From the NCBI RefSeq assembly GCF_002902985.1, contig NZ_CP026170.1:1-64000 (forward strand): 64,000 bases of DNA. The letters run 5' to 3'. Position 1 is the stretch's first letter, and the number at the start of each line of letters is the position of its first letter. A program made the position numbers and the translations under genes. The DNA comes from Leclercia sp. LSNIH1. Its GTDB lineage: Bacteria; Pseudomonadota; Gammaproteobacteria; Enterobacterales; Enterobacteriaceae. A model generated the notes under the pieces. The model was not told where the DNA came from and did not search any database. It saw only the letters and a list, made by a program, of their open reading frames with translations. This document shows, piece by piece, positions 9,306 to 18,342 of the stretch.

Positions 9306-11300
9306 TCAATTCGCATTGATTTCGCTAAAAAAATTTGTATATTTCCCCTCACTACTTTTATCCAAGATAATGAGATTCTCAATAGATCGCGTGATCGATG
9401 TATAGATAACCTCAGGAGTATCCTTGTCATCCATAATATAAAATACGGTTTTAGACTCCAGACCTTTATAACTATGTATCGTGGATAGTTTGATCAATCC
9501 ACTATTCGGATAAAAATGATTTTTCTTTGTCCTTCTTACCCGTTCAATATCAGATTTAATACCAGTATGTCGCTTAATAAAATCACGCAACTCCTCTTTT
9601 GTAAGCAATTTTAATCTATTGATATCGTAATGCTTCTTTCCTTCCGGTAGGAGTTCAATTAGTTCTTCATATGTTTCAAACATACAGGTGGTATTTTCAA
9701 ATTCATTGAATCTTTCATTTAATCGACGAACAAGAAAAATATTAGACGACAGAATAACAATATCATTTGGATTGAAACTATAATTTCTGATGTAGGTTTG
9801 AATTGTTTCAAAGCATTTGTTTTCCCAGTCGGATGGAAAGAAGTGATACTTGATAATATCAAAATTCATTTCTGACTGGATATTTTGTTGTTCAAATAAA
9901 TCTATATCTGCATGTTTTTCAACCAGATACTTCAATTGATAATCTTTAAAAATTCGATTCAAAGGCGAGTCACTGCTTGTACGATAGGAACGACTTAATT
10001 TCTTCCAGTCACCGAATCCCTGCGCGATGACGTCCGCTCTTTTGCTATCTCTCTCATAAATATTTTGTGATTCATCACCAAACAGAACCATTTCACCCTC
10101 GTGATTGAGGAAGTTGTCACGAATAATTTTTACCCATTCATTTTCAAAGTCCTGAACTTCATCAATCAAAATTGTCCGATACTTACTAACAGAAAAATCG
10201 CTGAATAAATCACGGTTAAATAATTCATTAAATCCATATTTTTCAATTAATTCACTAACATCCTGTTCTGTCTCAATCAATTGAGACATGAAAAACTGAT
10301 GATAATTTGTCACTGCGAAATGTTGATCGTCTCGATAACCAAGAACATCGCTGATTCGGTCTTTAATGAGGTTTTTTAGTGTAATATTGAAAGTCAGAAT
10401 CAGTACAATATCATCATGCCGATGAAATGCATTTACCGCTCGATTTGCAATGATAGTAGTTTTGCCACAGCCTGCTACACCCTTAATCTTTTCTTTTCCA
10501 GACACGCTTATTGCCAACTTACTCTGACGCTTATCTAAGAAGATTTTTTTTCCCTGTTTTAACGTATGGTCGCTTGGCATCAGGCGTCTTTTAAAATCGT
10601 CATACACACGATCGTCGAACAGGACGTGTGGCTTAAAGCTTTTAATTTTATTAACGAGTTCTTTTATTCGATCAGCGCCGTAAGCCATGGACTTATCTCT
10701 ACTTGACTTTCTTTTTAGCCGCGAGATTTTATCTGCCTGTTGATTGTATTGCTCTATAGAAATTTCTTTATTCCTGTATTGTGCATCAATATACCTAGAT
10801 TGCGCCATCAATTCACTCTGGGCGTGGGAATATAACGAATCTATATTGGCTTTATTTCCTTTGTGTAAGTAAACAAACGGCTGGACAATGTTAAAAAAAT
10901 TGCGATTTTTTAGATAAGACAGACCTAATACTGGTAAGTGTAGATTATATAAATTTGACTTATACCTGAAAGCTTGCGATTGAGGTGATGAAATCTTCGA
11001 CACCCCTTTTTCAGAACTAACTTGCCATTTATTAAAAGCATCCACACTATAATTAACTAGGTTATAGTCCTTCACTTCAACAATAAAAATTGCCGTGTTT
11101 TTTTTAAGAATGATAAAGTCTGGGCGATCCCCATCAATAAATGGATTAAAGAAAATTTCGTAGCTATCATCCAAGTTCTCCGTAAGGTGATTTAACAAGT
11201 GAAGCTCACCGGGAGTGGGTGCAACCTTTAAACGGAGTATGTTTTCCAAAGTTGGATGAAGGATAGACACGCTAACACTCTCTTTATAATGAATAACCAT
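9306..11300 (-). CDS. NERD nuclease-like domain fused to UvrD-type SF1 helicase
   Basis: Large protein (664 aa). Residues about 30-130 form a NERD (nuclease-related) domain with the restriction-enzyme-like core DRPDFIIL...IFIVEVKDYN. Helicase motifs follow: Walker A GVAGCGKTT (274-281), Walker B LIDEVQD (378-384), motif III FGDESQNIY (407-415), SRSYRTSSD (436-443), then LSTIHSYKGLES and YTSITRSIENLIIL near the C-terminus. These are UvrD/Rep-like SF1 motifs. NERD-helicase fusions occur on plasmids and in defence islands, but the substrate is unknown. Codon use is AT-rich like the HNH gene. It stands alone, with no partner overlapping it. Confidence 0.85.
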   Translation of the reverse strand: MVIHYKESVSVSILHPTLENILRLKVAPTPGELHLLNHLTENLDDSYEIFFNPFIDGDRPDFIILKKNTAIFIVEVKDYNLVNYSVDAFNKWQVSSEKGVSKISSPQSQAFRYKSNLYNLHLPVLGLSYLKNRNFFNIVQPFVYLHKGNKANIDSLYSHAQSELMAQSRYIDAQYRNKEISIEQYNQQADKISRLKRKSSRDKSMAYGADRIKELVNKIKSFKPHVLFDDRVYDDFKRRLMPSDHTLKQGKKIFLDKRQSKLAISVSGKEKIKGVAGCGKTTIIANRAVNAFHRHDDIVLILTFNITLKNLIKDRISDVLGYRDDQHFAVTNYHQFFMSQLIETEQDVSELIEKYGFNELFNRDLFSDFSVSKYRTILIDEVQDFENEWVKIIRDNFLNHEGEMVLFGDESQNIYERDSKRADVIAQGFGDWKKLSRSYRTSSDSPLNRIFKDYQLKYLVEKHADIDLFEQQNIQSEMNFDIIKYHFFPSDWENKCFETIQTYIRNYSFNPNDIVILSSNIFLVRRLNERFNEFENTTCMFETYEELIELLPEGKKHYDINRLKLLTKEELRDFIKRHTGIKSDIERVRRTKKNHFYPNSGLIKLSTIHSYKGLESKTVFYIMDDKDTPEVIYTSITRSIENLIILDKSSEGKYTNFFSEINAN

Positions 11301-11443
11301 CTATAATTTACTACATGACCTAAAAGAAACAAGGATGACATAACAGATTGACCTATTCCCTTTAAATTTACACAGATAACAATGTTGGCTACTTCCGCTC
11401 CTGGCACAAAGCGGACATTATCACCTTCTGTATTCACTTGTGG

Positions 11444-11860
11444 TCAGTTAACCCAGTCTTCCAGTATCAGGCCCGGCACCCGCGCAAACTCCCTTGTATT
11501 ATTCGTCACCAGTACGGCGCCGGCGGCAATGGCGTGCCCGGCGATCGCCGTGTCGTTCGGGCCGATCGGCGTGCCGGCGAGGCGCAGCGCCACCTTAATC
11601 TCCGTGGTGGCGTCGACCGCGGCGCGATCCCAGGGCAGGACGGCATCGAGGCGGGCGCAGAACGCGTCAACCAGCTGAATATGTCGCGGGGAGGCCTTCG
11701 GGCCGGTGGCCCCGAAGCGCATCTCGGCGTAGGTGATGGCCGAAACCACGATCCGGTGATTGCGCAGTACCGCCTGCTCCAGCCGCTTCAGCACCGCTTC
11801 CGGCTGCTCGCGCATGATGAATGAGCAGATACAGGTGTCGAGCATGTAAATTTTGTTCAC
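11444..11860 (-). CDS. vapC: VapC-family PIN-domain toxin
   Basis: Toxin of a type II toxin-antitoxin pair (138 aa), a PIN-domain ribonuclease. The acidic active-site residues are visible: Asp in MLDTCICSFI, Glu in SAITYAEMRFGA, and Asp in GPNDTAIAGHAIA, followed by LVTNN. It overlaps vapB by 4 bp (11857-11860), so the two are translationally coupled. High GC compared with the flanking helicase gene suggests a separate origin. Enteric VapC enzymes cleave initiator tRNA; whether this one does is not shown. Confidence 0.93.
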   Translation of the reverse strand: MNKIYMLDTCICSFIMREQPEAVLKRLEQAVLRNHRIVVSAITYAEMRFGATGPKASPRHIQLVDAFCARLDAVLPWDRAAVDATTEIKVALRLAGTPIGPNDTAIAGHAIAAGAVLVTNNTREFARVPGLILEDWVN

Positions 11861-12087
11861 AGGTCAACCCGTCCTTCGTCGGTGACAACGTCCTCGCGCT
11901 CCGCCATAAAGTCCGCGTCTGCTTTTTCCAGCTGCGCGAACGAGCCCCAGGTCGGCCGGACGGGACGCAGGATGATGCTGTCCCCTTCCCGGACGATCTC
12001 CAGCTCGCTCACCCCCTCAAAATCCAGATCGCGGGGAAGGCGGATGGCGCGGTTGTTGCCGTTTTTAAAAATGGATACGGTTCTCAT
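11857..12087 (-). CDS. vapB: VapB-family antitoxin
   Basis: Antitoxin (76 aa) with an N-terminal AbrB/SpoVT-type DNA-binding fold: VSIFKNGNNRAIRLPRDL, then EIVREGDSIILRP. The C-terminal tail (AQLEKADADFMAERE) should wrap VapC. The start MRTVSIF at 12085-12087 is chosen over an upstream ATG because it begins exactly at the AbrB fold. It probably represses its own promoter, which lies in the repeat-rich region upstream (12159-12262). Confidence 0.92.
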   Translation of the reverse strand: MRTVSIFKNGNNRAIRLPRDLDFEGVSELEIVREGDSIILRPVRPTWGSFAQLEKADADFMAEREDVVTDEGRVDL

Positions 12088-12158
12088 GGTGTTCTCTCCC
12101 GGGTAAGTGCGGATATGTGGCACATATCCGTAATGATGTGCGTTGCACCGGGTGTGTG

Positions 12159-12262
12159 CATATGCTCAGTATATGCAGATGCGTCACATATGTATAGATA
12201 TGACATATGCAGATGCGGGGTATATGTATATCTCACGTATATGCAGATGTGCGGCATATGGA
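12159..12262. repeat. Imperfect 33-35-bp direct repeats upstream of vapB
   Basis: A core ATATGCAGATGYG recurs at 12171, 12205 and 12240, with related TATGCTCAG copies at 12161 and 12264, about 33-35 bp apart. Many CATATG-like palindromes occur inside. Candidate operator array for VapBC or a remnant iteron set. Confidence 0.6.
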
Positions 12263-12628
12263 TATGCTCAGGCTATGCGTATTTCTCTCTTTTTCCGCTG
12301 GGATCCGAAAAAAGGCAGTCCCGGATCACGGCGATTTTCTGCGCATATTTTTGAAAAAAAGATTAAATATGTGCTATATTATAATAAGTTAGTAACACTC
12401 CTCCCTCCCAATTCCTGACCCGCCTGTCGGGGCTGTACTGATACAGCTTTCCTTCTCGCTTCCGGAAACCCTGCTATTATCGATTTTTCGGAATTTCGGG
12501 ATTGGTGCATCCGGTAATTGCGGGATGGTACTGTTATCTTGCTAATCATTTTAGGCGGACAATGGAATGTTACGCAGATGATGATAAATACAGTAATTAG
12601 TAGAAAGCTTACGATAAGGAAATCAATT

Positions 12629-12949
12629 ATGAGTAACACAACGACATACATCAATCAGGGCAACAGCGTTTCACCTTCTTCAATTCTGGAAATGCTTTCA
12701 GGTTATGGCTGCCAGAAAGTATGGCTATACCGTACGATAAATACGCAGGGGGAAACTCTTCTTGTGCTTCTCGATGAGGAGAATGGGATATACGAGGAAA
12801 TGGCCAGCCGCCTCGATGCTCCGGATATGAAAGAGTGGGCCTTTCAGTATTCTGACGGCGGTTATAAATCCCGTACGCTTCCTGAAGGAGCGTTTGAGCT
12901 CGATTTGAGCTGCCCTGATGAAGCGGCATGGTATATGGATCTTTTATAG
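12629..12949 (+). CDS. Hypothetical protein, 106 aa, upstream of HEPN-like gene
   Basis: Small acidic protein of unknown family starting MSNTTTYINQGNSV. The ATG at 12629 is preceded by AAGGA at 12615-12619; the frame runs further upstream without a better start. The body looks like a compact alpha/beta fold with SILEMLSGYGCQKVWLYR and a C-terminal CPDEAAWYMDLL. No transmembrane segment or signal peptide. It lies 74 bp before the HEPN-like gene and in the same direction, so it may be a partner (for example an antitoxin), but only the gene order supports that. Confidence 0.6.
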   Translation: MSNTTTYINQGNSVSPSSILEMLSGYGCQKVWLYRTINTQGETLLVLLDEENGIYEEMASRLDAPDMKEWAFQYSDGGYKSRTLPEGAFELDLSCPDEAAWYMDLL

Positions 12950-13023
12950 CAGCAGGCCGTAAGGAAAGCTGTGAACAGGCGGGATTTCTCATTTAGAGGA
13001 CCACACAGAGAGGTGCAGGTGTT

Positions 13024-13842
13024 ATGGGAAGCGTGAAAGACCAGTTGCTGGATATTGAAGCTGAACGATTTGATAAATGGCTTGAGGAGAATCATCCGGA
13101 TGTGGTCCCCGGTTCAGAAGAATGGGAGCACGCCGCGAACCTGTACTGCTGGGAGCAGGAGGCGCTGGCCGATCAGGCTCAGTGGGATCATGAACACGGG
13201 TTGTTTGAGGCTTCCCTGAACAACGTTCATCAGCGTTACCTGCACGCCCGTCAGGAACTGACGAAGCTGTATGCCCTGCTCGATGCAGAGCAGCCTGAAC
13301 TGGTATACAGAATGTCTTTCGTTCATGCCGTGACGGTTATGGAGGCATACCTGATGTACTGTGCGAGGGCACTGCTGGAGCATGACTGGCCGCTCAAAAG
13401 ATACTTCGAAGAGTTTTACTTGCCTTTTGCCAGGGCAGACAAAAAAGTGAAGCAGGCTGCCCGTGAGATGCCACTTTCCAAGTTCCGCCCTGTTGCAAGG
13501 AATGTTGTTGCGAGTATGACGTTTCATAACGTGAAAACCATTGAGCGCTATTTCGGGACCGTGCTCCATATCCCGCCCGTCTGGCCAACTGAGCCGCTGG
13601 GTATCATCGCTGACTGGCGAAATGACCTGGTACACCGTAACGGTGTGGACGAACATGATGTGCCAAGAAAGATATCATCGCTGCAATTGCGGAATGCCCT
13701 TCAGAGAGTGACTGACCTTATAGAGGCCGCACATCAGTCCCTGCGTCTGGAAGTGGACTATTTTGGAAACTGGCGTAATGAAGAAAACCGGGAAATCATC
13801 GCATCGGCACTGAATATACCTCCAGCCGGAGAGTCATCCTGA
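13024..13842 (+). CDS. HEPN-like protein (putative RNase), RX4H motif
   Basis: All-helical protein of 272 aa. The key feature is the HEPN-type motif RNDLVH at residues 199-204 (Arg199, His204), in the context IADWRNDLVHRNGVDE, which fits the R-X4-6-H RNase signature. A helical region around 95-120 (MSFVHAVTVMEAYLMYCARALL) could be the first HEPN helix pair. Many HEPN proteins with this motif are ribonuclease toxins or defence effectors. The stop overlaps the ResD-like recombinase start by 1 bp, so the two are coupled. GTG and internal starts were considered, but ATG 13024 follows GAGGTGCAGG. The assignment rests on motif and helicity only. Confidence 0.6.
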   Translation: MGSVKDQLLDIEAERFDKWLEENHPDVVPGSEEWEHAANLYCWEQEALADQAQWDHEHGLFEASLNNVHQRYLHARQELTKLYALLDAEQPELVYRMSFVHAVTVMEAYLMYCARALLEHDWPLKRYFEEFYLPFARADKKVKQAAREMPLSKFRPVARNVVASMTFHNVKTIERYFGTVLHIPPVWPTEPLGIIADWRNDLVHRNGVDEHDVPRKISSLQLRNALQRVTDLIEAAHQSLRLEVDYFGNWRNEENREIIASALNIPPAGESS

Positions 13843-14621
13843 TGACCGGACTCGTTACCCTGGGGCAGCAGCCGGGAACGGTAGCTCAGTTTCCTGTGTC
13901 CATCGACTATCCGGCGGCGCTGGCGCTGCGACAGATGGCTCTGGTCCAGGATGAACTGCCGAAATACCTGCTGGCACCGGAAGTGAGTGCCCTGCTCCAC
14001 TATGTGCCTGATCTGCACCGCAAGATGCTGCTGGCGACGCTGTGGAACACGGGCGCGCGTATAAATGAAGCCCTGGCCCTGACCCGGAGTGATTTTTCAC
14101 TGCAGCCACCCTACCCGTTCGTGCAGCTGGCCACCCTCAAGCAGCGCGCGGAGAAAGCGGCCAGAACGGCCGGTCGTACGCCTGCAGGTAGTCAGCCACA
14201 TCGTCTGGTTCCGCTTTCCGATCACAGTTACGTCAGCCAGCTGGAGATGATGGTGGCCACGCTGAAAATTCCGCTGGAGCGCCGAAACAAACGAACCGGC
14301 AGAACAGAAAGAGCCCGTATCTGGGAGATCACCGACCGGACGGTCCGGACCTGGCTCAACGAAGCGGTCGATACCGCGGCGGCTGACAGCGTGACGTTTT
14401 CGGTGCCGGTGACGCCGCACACATTCCGCCACAGCTACGCGATGCACATGCTGTACGCCGGCATTCCGCTGAAAGTGCTGCAGAGTCTGATGGGCCATAA
14501 ATCGATCAGCTCGACAGAAGTCTACACTAAGGTGTTTGCGCTCGATGTTGCGGCACGTCACAGGGTACAGTTCCAGATGCCGGGGGCGGAGGCGGTCGCG
14601 ATGCTGAAAGGAAATGGGTAA
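13842..14621 (+). CDS. ResD-like plasmid tyrosine recombinase
   Basis: Site-specific recombinase (259 aa) of the F-plasmid ResD / RepFIB-associated integrase type, thought to resolve plasmid multimers. Catalytic residues are all visible: Arg in NTGARINEALAL, His-x-x-Arg in HTFRHSYAM, His in LMGHKSISS and the nucleophilic Tyr in STEVYTKVF. It overlaps the HEPN-like gene by 1 bp (13842), an unusual pairing. A second, broken copy lies 418 bp downstream. It has no SAM-like N-terminal domain of phage-integrase size, consistent with the family. Confidence 0.88.
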   Translation: MTGLVTLGQQPGTVAQFPVSIDYPAALALRQMALVQDELPKYLLAPEVSALLHYVPDLHRKMLLATLWNTGARINEALALTRSDFSLQPPYPFVQLATLKQRAEKAARTAGRTPAGSQPHRLVPLSDHSYVSQLEMMVATLKIPLERRNKRTGRTERARIWEITDRTVRTWLNEAVDTAAADSVTFSVPVTPHTFRHSYAMHMLYAGIPLKVLQSLMGHKSISSTEVYTKVFALDVAARHRVQFQMPGAEAVAMLKGNG

Positions 14622-15039
14622 GACAGCATCACTACCTAACTGATACTCCCGGCGGGCTTGTCTCGCCTTACCCTGATTTACTGCCCTTTCCGGTTTCTGT
14701 ATTTTCAGGAAGCGCTGCCTCACCGGGGGCAGTTTGTCACAGAACACATCATATGGGCCTTACCACCACCCGATCACCACATCATCCAAGGAAAAAGGAT
14801 CTATTTTGGATCCTTCTCTGATCAGCCTGCTAAATTATCTCTTTCCTTTTTATGGTATATTTCCAGAAACAGGAAAATGTAAGATCCCGGCTCTGCGGGT
14901 TTTTTCCGTAGTTTCCGACGCCGGCAGCGGCGAAAATGGAACCAGAACTTCACCAGATTGCGCTAGGTGAAAAATGACACGGTTAACGGGGGTTATCGGG
15001 CCAGATTTTGCGTAGCGCATCCTTATCGCCAGGTGCGTT
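14622..15039. other. Gap between the two recombinase genes
   Basis: No gene seen. It contains the palindrome AAGGATCtattttGGATCCTT (about 14797-14816) and could hold a recombination target. Not resolved from sequence alone. Confidence 0.35.
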
Positions 15040-15807
15040 ATGAATCTGCCCGCTTTTGTTCATCACTCCCCTGCCCTGCAGGTGACTGCCACTTCTGCAC
15101 CGTTTGACTACGGCCGGGCTCTCTCGCTGCGGGAAATGGCCAGGCACTATAACGAGATGCCTAAATACCTTCTGGCACCGGAAGTGGCTGGTCTGCTGCA
15201 TTACTTACCCGACTGGAATCAACACGCCTTTATTAACACGCTGTGGAACACCGGCGCACGCCTCAACGAAACACTGGCACTCAGAAGAAGGGACTTTCAC
15301 CTCAATGATTAGATCCCGCACGTGGTGGTCCGTACGGCCAAACAACGCCGCACAGCTGGCGGTCGCCCGAAAAAGGAAAAAAGTGCGAACCGGGTGATCC
15401 CGCTGTCAGACCCCGGATACGTGGATGAAATGCGTCGGCTATTTGCGAGCACGCGGGAAAGATTCGAGGACGACAAGCTAATAGGTGAACATCGGGCCAT
15501 GCCGGTCTGGGGAGTTACCGACCGGACAGTACGCAACTGGCTTGAGCGTGCCGTCGACGCAGCGGAACGGGACGGCGTGAGATTCAGTATTCCGGTCAGC
15601 CCGCATACGTTCAGACACAGCTTCGCAATGCACCTTTTATATGGCCATGTTCACCCGAAGGTTCTGCAGGTCCTGATGGGGCACAAGAAGTTTGAATCAA
15701 CGGAAGTGTACACAAAGATATTTGCGCTCGATGTGGCCGCCAGTCAGCAGGTCCGGTTCTCACTCGATACGCAGGATGCGCTGCAGCTTCTGCGCGGCAA
15801 TCGTTAG
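15040..15807 (+). pseudogene. Second ResD-like recombinase, split by an in-frame amber codon
   Basis: Homologue of the preceding gene: 255 codons if the stop were read through. A TAG at 15310-15312 interrupts it after RRDFHLND; the same frame then continues IPHVVVRTAKQRR to the end. All catalytic residues remain: NTGARLNETLAL before the stop, and HTFRHSFAM, LMGHKKFES and STEVYTKIF after it. A downstream ATG is absent near the break (GTG at 15322 only). Because only one codon is defective, this could be a recent mutation, a sequencing error, or suppressible in an amber-suppressor host. Confidence 0.82.
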
Positions 15808-16005
15808 CCCTGTTCACGATAAAAATGGCTTAGCTAACTTAATATCTGTTTCGTGTAGATAACTAACATCCAACGGAAAGCGGTCACTATCATAAATGGG
15901 CGGGAGCATTCATAACAGGCGGTTACTTTCATAACTTGATCACAGATAAGATATCGCTGCGTTCATAAAACTCGGCTCATTTAAACGGCGTAAAGCCCTC
16001 AGAAT
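15808..16005. repeat. TCATAA repeats after the second recombinase
   Basis: TCATAA occurs at 15890, 15910, 15929 and 15963. The first three are spaced 19-20 bp (about two helical turns) and have GGCGG between them. Possible protein-binding or recombination site; no gene. Confidence 0.4.
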
Positions 16006-16077
16006 TGAAGTGGTTTACTGAATTTGGCCACCTGAACAGAGGTGATATGCTCACCTCAGAACAACACAGGTGCCATA

Positions 16078-16729
<652 letters not shown>

Positions 16730-17559
16730 GTTACCATGCTGTCCCGCCCTGGACGCATGACCGAAACGGAGACGCTGAATGAGTACGCTGTCTCCCGTCT
16801 GCGCGCGCCACTTATCGCACTTTATCAGGACCCGGCGCAACGCACCATGCAGGCTGTTCATACGCTTCTGGCACATTCCGGTCTGTACCTGAAAGAGCAG
16901 CATGACTGCCTTGTTATCTGTGACGGTTACGATCAGACGCGTACGCCCGTACGCGCTGAACGTGTCTGGCCAGCCCTGACGAAAGCGGTCATGAACAGCT
17001 ATGAAGGTGGGTGGCAGCCTGTTCCTCATGACATTTTCCGCCAGGTCCCTCCGGCGGAACGTTTTGCCGGCGGAGGACTGAAAGCCCGCCCGGTCAGCGA
17101 TCGGGAATGGGCAAAACTGCGCACCGGTTCGGGTCCGCAGGGCGCGCTTAAACGTGAGATTTTCTCCGACAAAGAAAGCCTGTGGAGCTATGCGGTACCG
17201 GGCAGCACGTCTGTACCGATTACGGCGATCGGGTGGTGTTCAGAAACGGCAGTGATTTTGCGTCCCTTCAGCGTGAGCTAAACCGGGTATCCCCTGTGCT
17301 TTTCGCCAGGGACCCGAAGATGGGCTTTGCTCCGGAAGGGAATGACATACAGTTTAACCAGGCGCTTGCTGAGATGGTGGGCTGGTATAATGTGTACCGT
17401 GCGGGAGAAGAGGATCAGGTCCGTATCAGCCGACCGGATGTGGACAGAATGCGTGAGCAGTGCGAAGCGTTTTTCCGTAACGCAGAGGCGGAGCAGAATA
17501 CACCGGCATACATCTCACATGAGCCACGTAACGACTGGAAGCCACCTTCTCCGCGTTAG
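16730..17559 (+). pseudogene. NikB-type relaxase relic with internal deletion
   Basis: Two pieces of an IncI1 NikB-like MOBP relaxase. 16736-17199 encodes a central part with ETESLNEYA-like, LVICDGYDQTRTPVRAERVW and KREIFSDKESLWSYAV. After GGTACC (17192-17197) the similarity jumps, in another frame, to the C-terminal part: VCTDYGDRVVFRN, MGFAPEGNDIQFNQALAEMV and ISRPDVD. In the family several hundred residues separate these two motifs, so there is an internal deletion plus frame change. The N-terminal relaxase domain is missing upstream. No intact oriT or relaxase remains here. Family assignment is from recalled NikB sequence. Confidence 0.8.
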
Positions 17560-17771
17560 CATGAGCAGGCGCACTAAACCTCTTTACGCAAGCCATTCAT
17601 CATGGTTGACACTAACTTATATTAGCGTAATATTATTTTTGAGCGGGAAGCCAACTGCATTAGGGTGCAATAGTTGGTGGATGAACCCCATAGAAGCCCT
17701 AACTTCTGTGCCTGGGTGAGACCTCAGCACCTTTAGTCTGAAGGTGTTTAATATAAAAAGACAACATTATT

Positions 17772-17800
17772 AGCCGCAGTGTTCATCATTGCGGCTTTTT
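17772..17800 (+). terminator. Probable terminator
   Basis: AGCCGCA-gtgttcatcat-TGCGGCT followed by TTTTT on the plus strand. It lies at the end of the decayed relaxase region and next to the stop of the convergent gene. Confidence 0.7.
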
Positions 17801-17801
17801 G

Positions 17802-18317
17802 TTATCTGCAATACAGCAACTTCCCTCTGCGGTGTTTGTTCAGCCCCTTTGCTTCTGTGTGCATAAAGTTCCAGAGAACCTTTCCATCCCAGGGTGCAAC
17901 AACTACCAGCATTTGCTGCCTCTGCTTGTATGTGCCGATAAAGATATAACGCACCATTTCATCGTCATACATTGTTTCCCATATCTCGTAGGGATGCTCA
18001 AGTGTGTCGAGTGCCAGCTTTACGTAACGTTCACGTGCGTCTACGCGCTTCTCCACAATGTGGGCAAGCTTATCGCGTACAATACACATGTTTCCTATAT
18101 GCGTTGCCTTAATAACTGCAGACATTTCTGGCGAGCTGAAACCCATATGTGCTTCCAGGAACGCCAGGGCTTCTTCAGCTGTACTCCCTGCGACGATCTC
18201 TTCTGGTTGATCACGACGTTCTTCAGCTTCAAGGTTCCTGAGGTCTTTCAGGTCCAAATCTTTAAAGGTTGGTAATCCATTGAGAGCTTTAGCCATTCTT
18301 ATTGTTAAATCCGCCAT
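17802..18317 (-). CDS. Possible PBECR-fold (barnase/EndoU/RelE-like) protein
   Basis: Protein of 171 aa; no signal peptide or membrane segment. The N-terminal half is charged and helical (LPTFKDLDLKDLRNLEAEER). The C-terminal half (RYVKLALDTLEHPYEIWETM, then YIFIGTYKQRQQMLVVVAPW and KVLWNFMHTEAK) resembles the PBECR nuclease fold found in phage and plasmid proteins, where a substrate-processing RNase-like activity is predicted. The first ATG has a poor ribosome site and MAKALN (18296) is an alternative start. The fold assignment is tentative and no partner gene is obvious. Confidence 0.55.
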   Translation of the reverse strand: MADLTIRMAKALNGLPTFKDLDLKDLRNLEAEERRDQPEEIVAGSTAEEALAFLEAHMGFSSPEMSAVIKATHIGNMCIVRDKLAHIVEKRVDARERYVKLALDTLEHPYEIWETMYDDEMVRYIFIGTYKQRQQMLVVVAPWDGKVLWNFMHTEAKGLNKHRRGKLLYCR

Positions 18318-18342
18318 TTATACGCAGATGAGCAGGATATCA

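Noticed and set aside
9046..9309. 88-codon minus-strand frame next to the helicase
   Set aside because: Overlaps the helicase stop, has no ribosome site and no recognisable features.
12143..12418. Plus-strand frames within the repeats before vapB
   Set aside because: They only translate the direct repeats.
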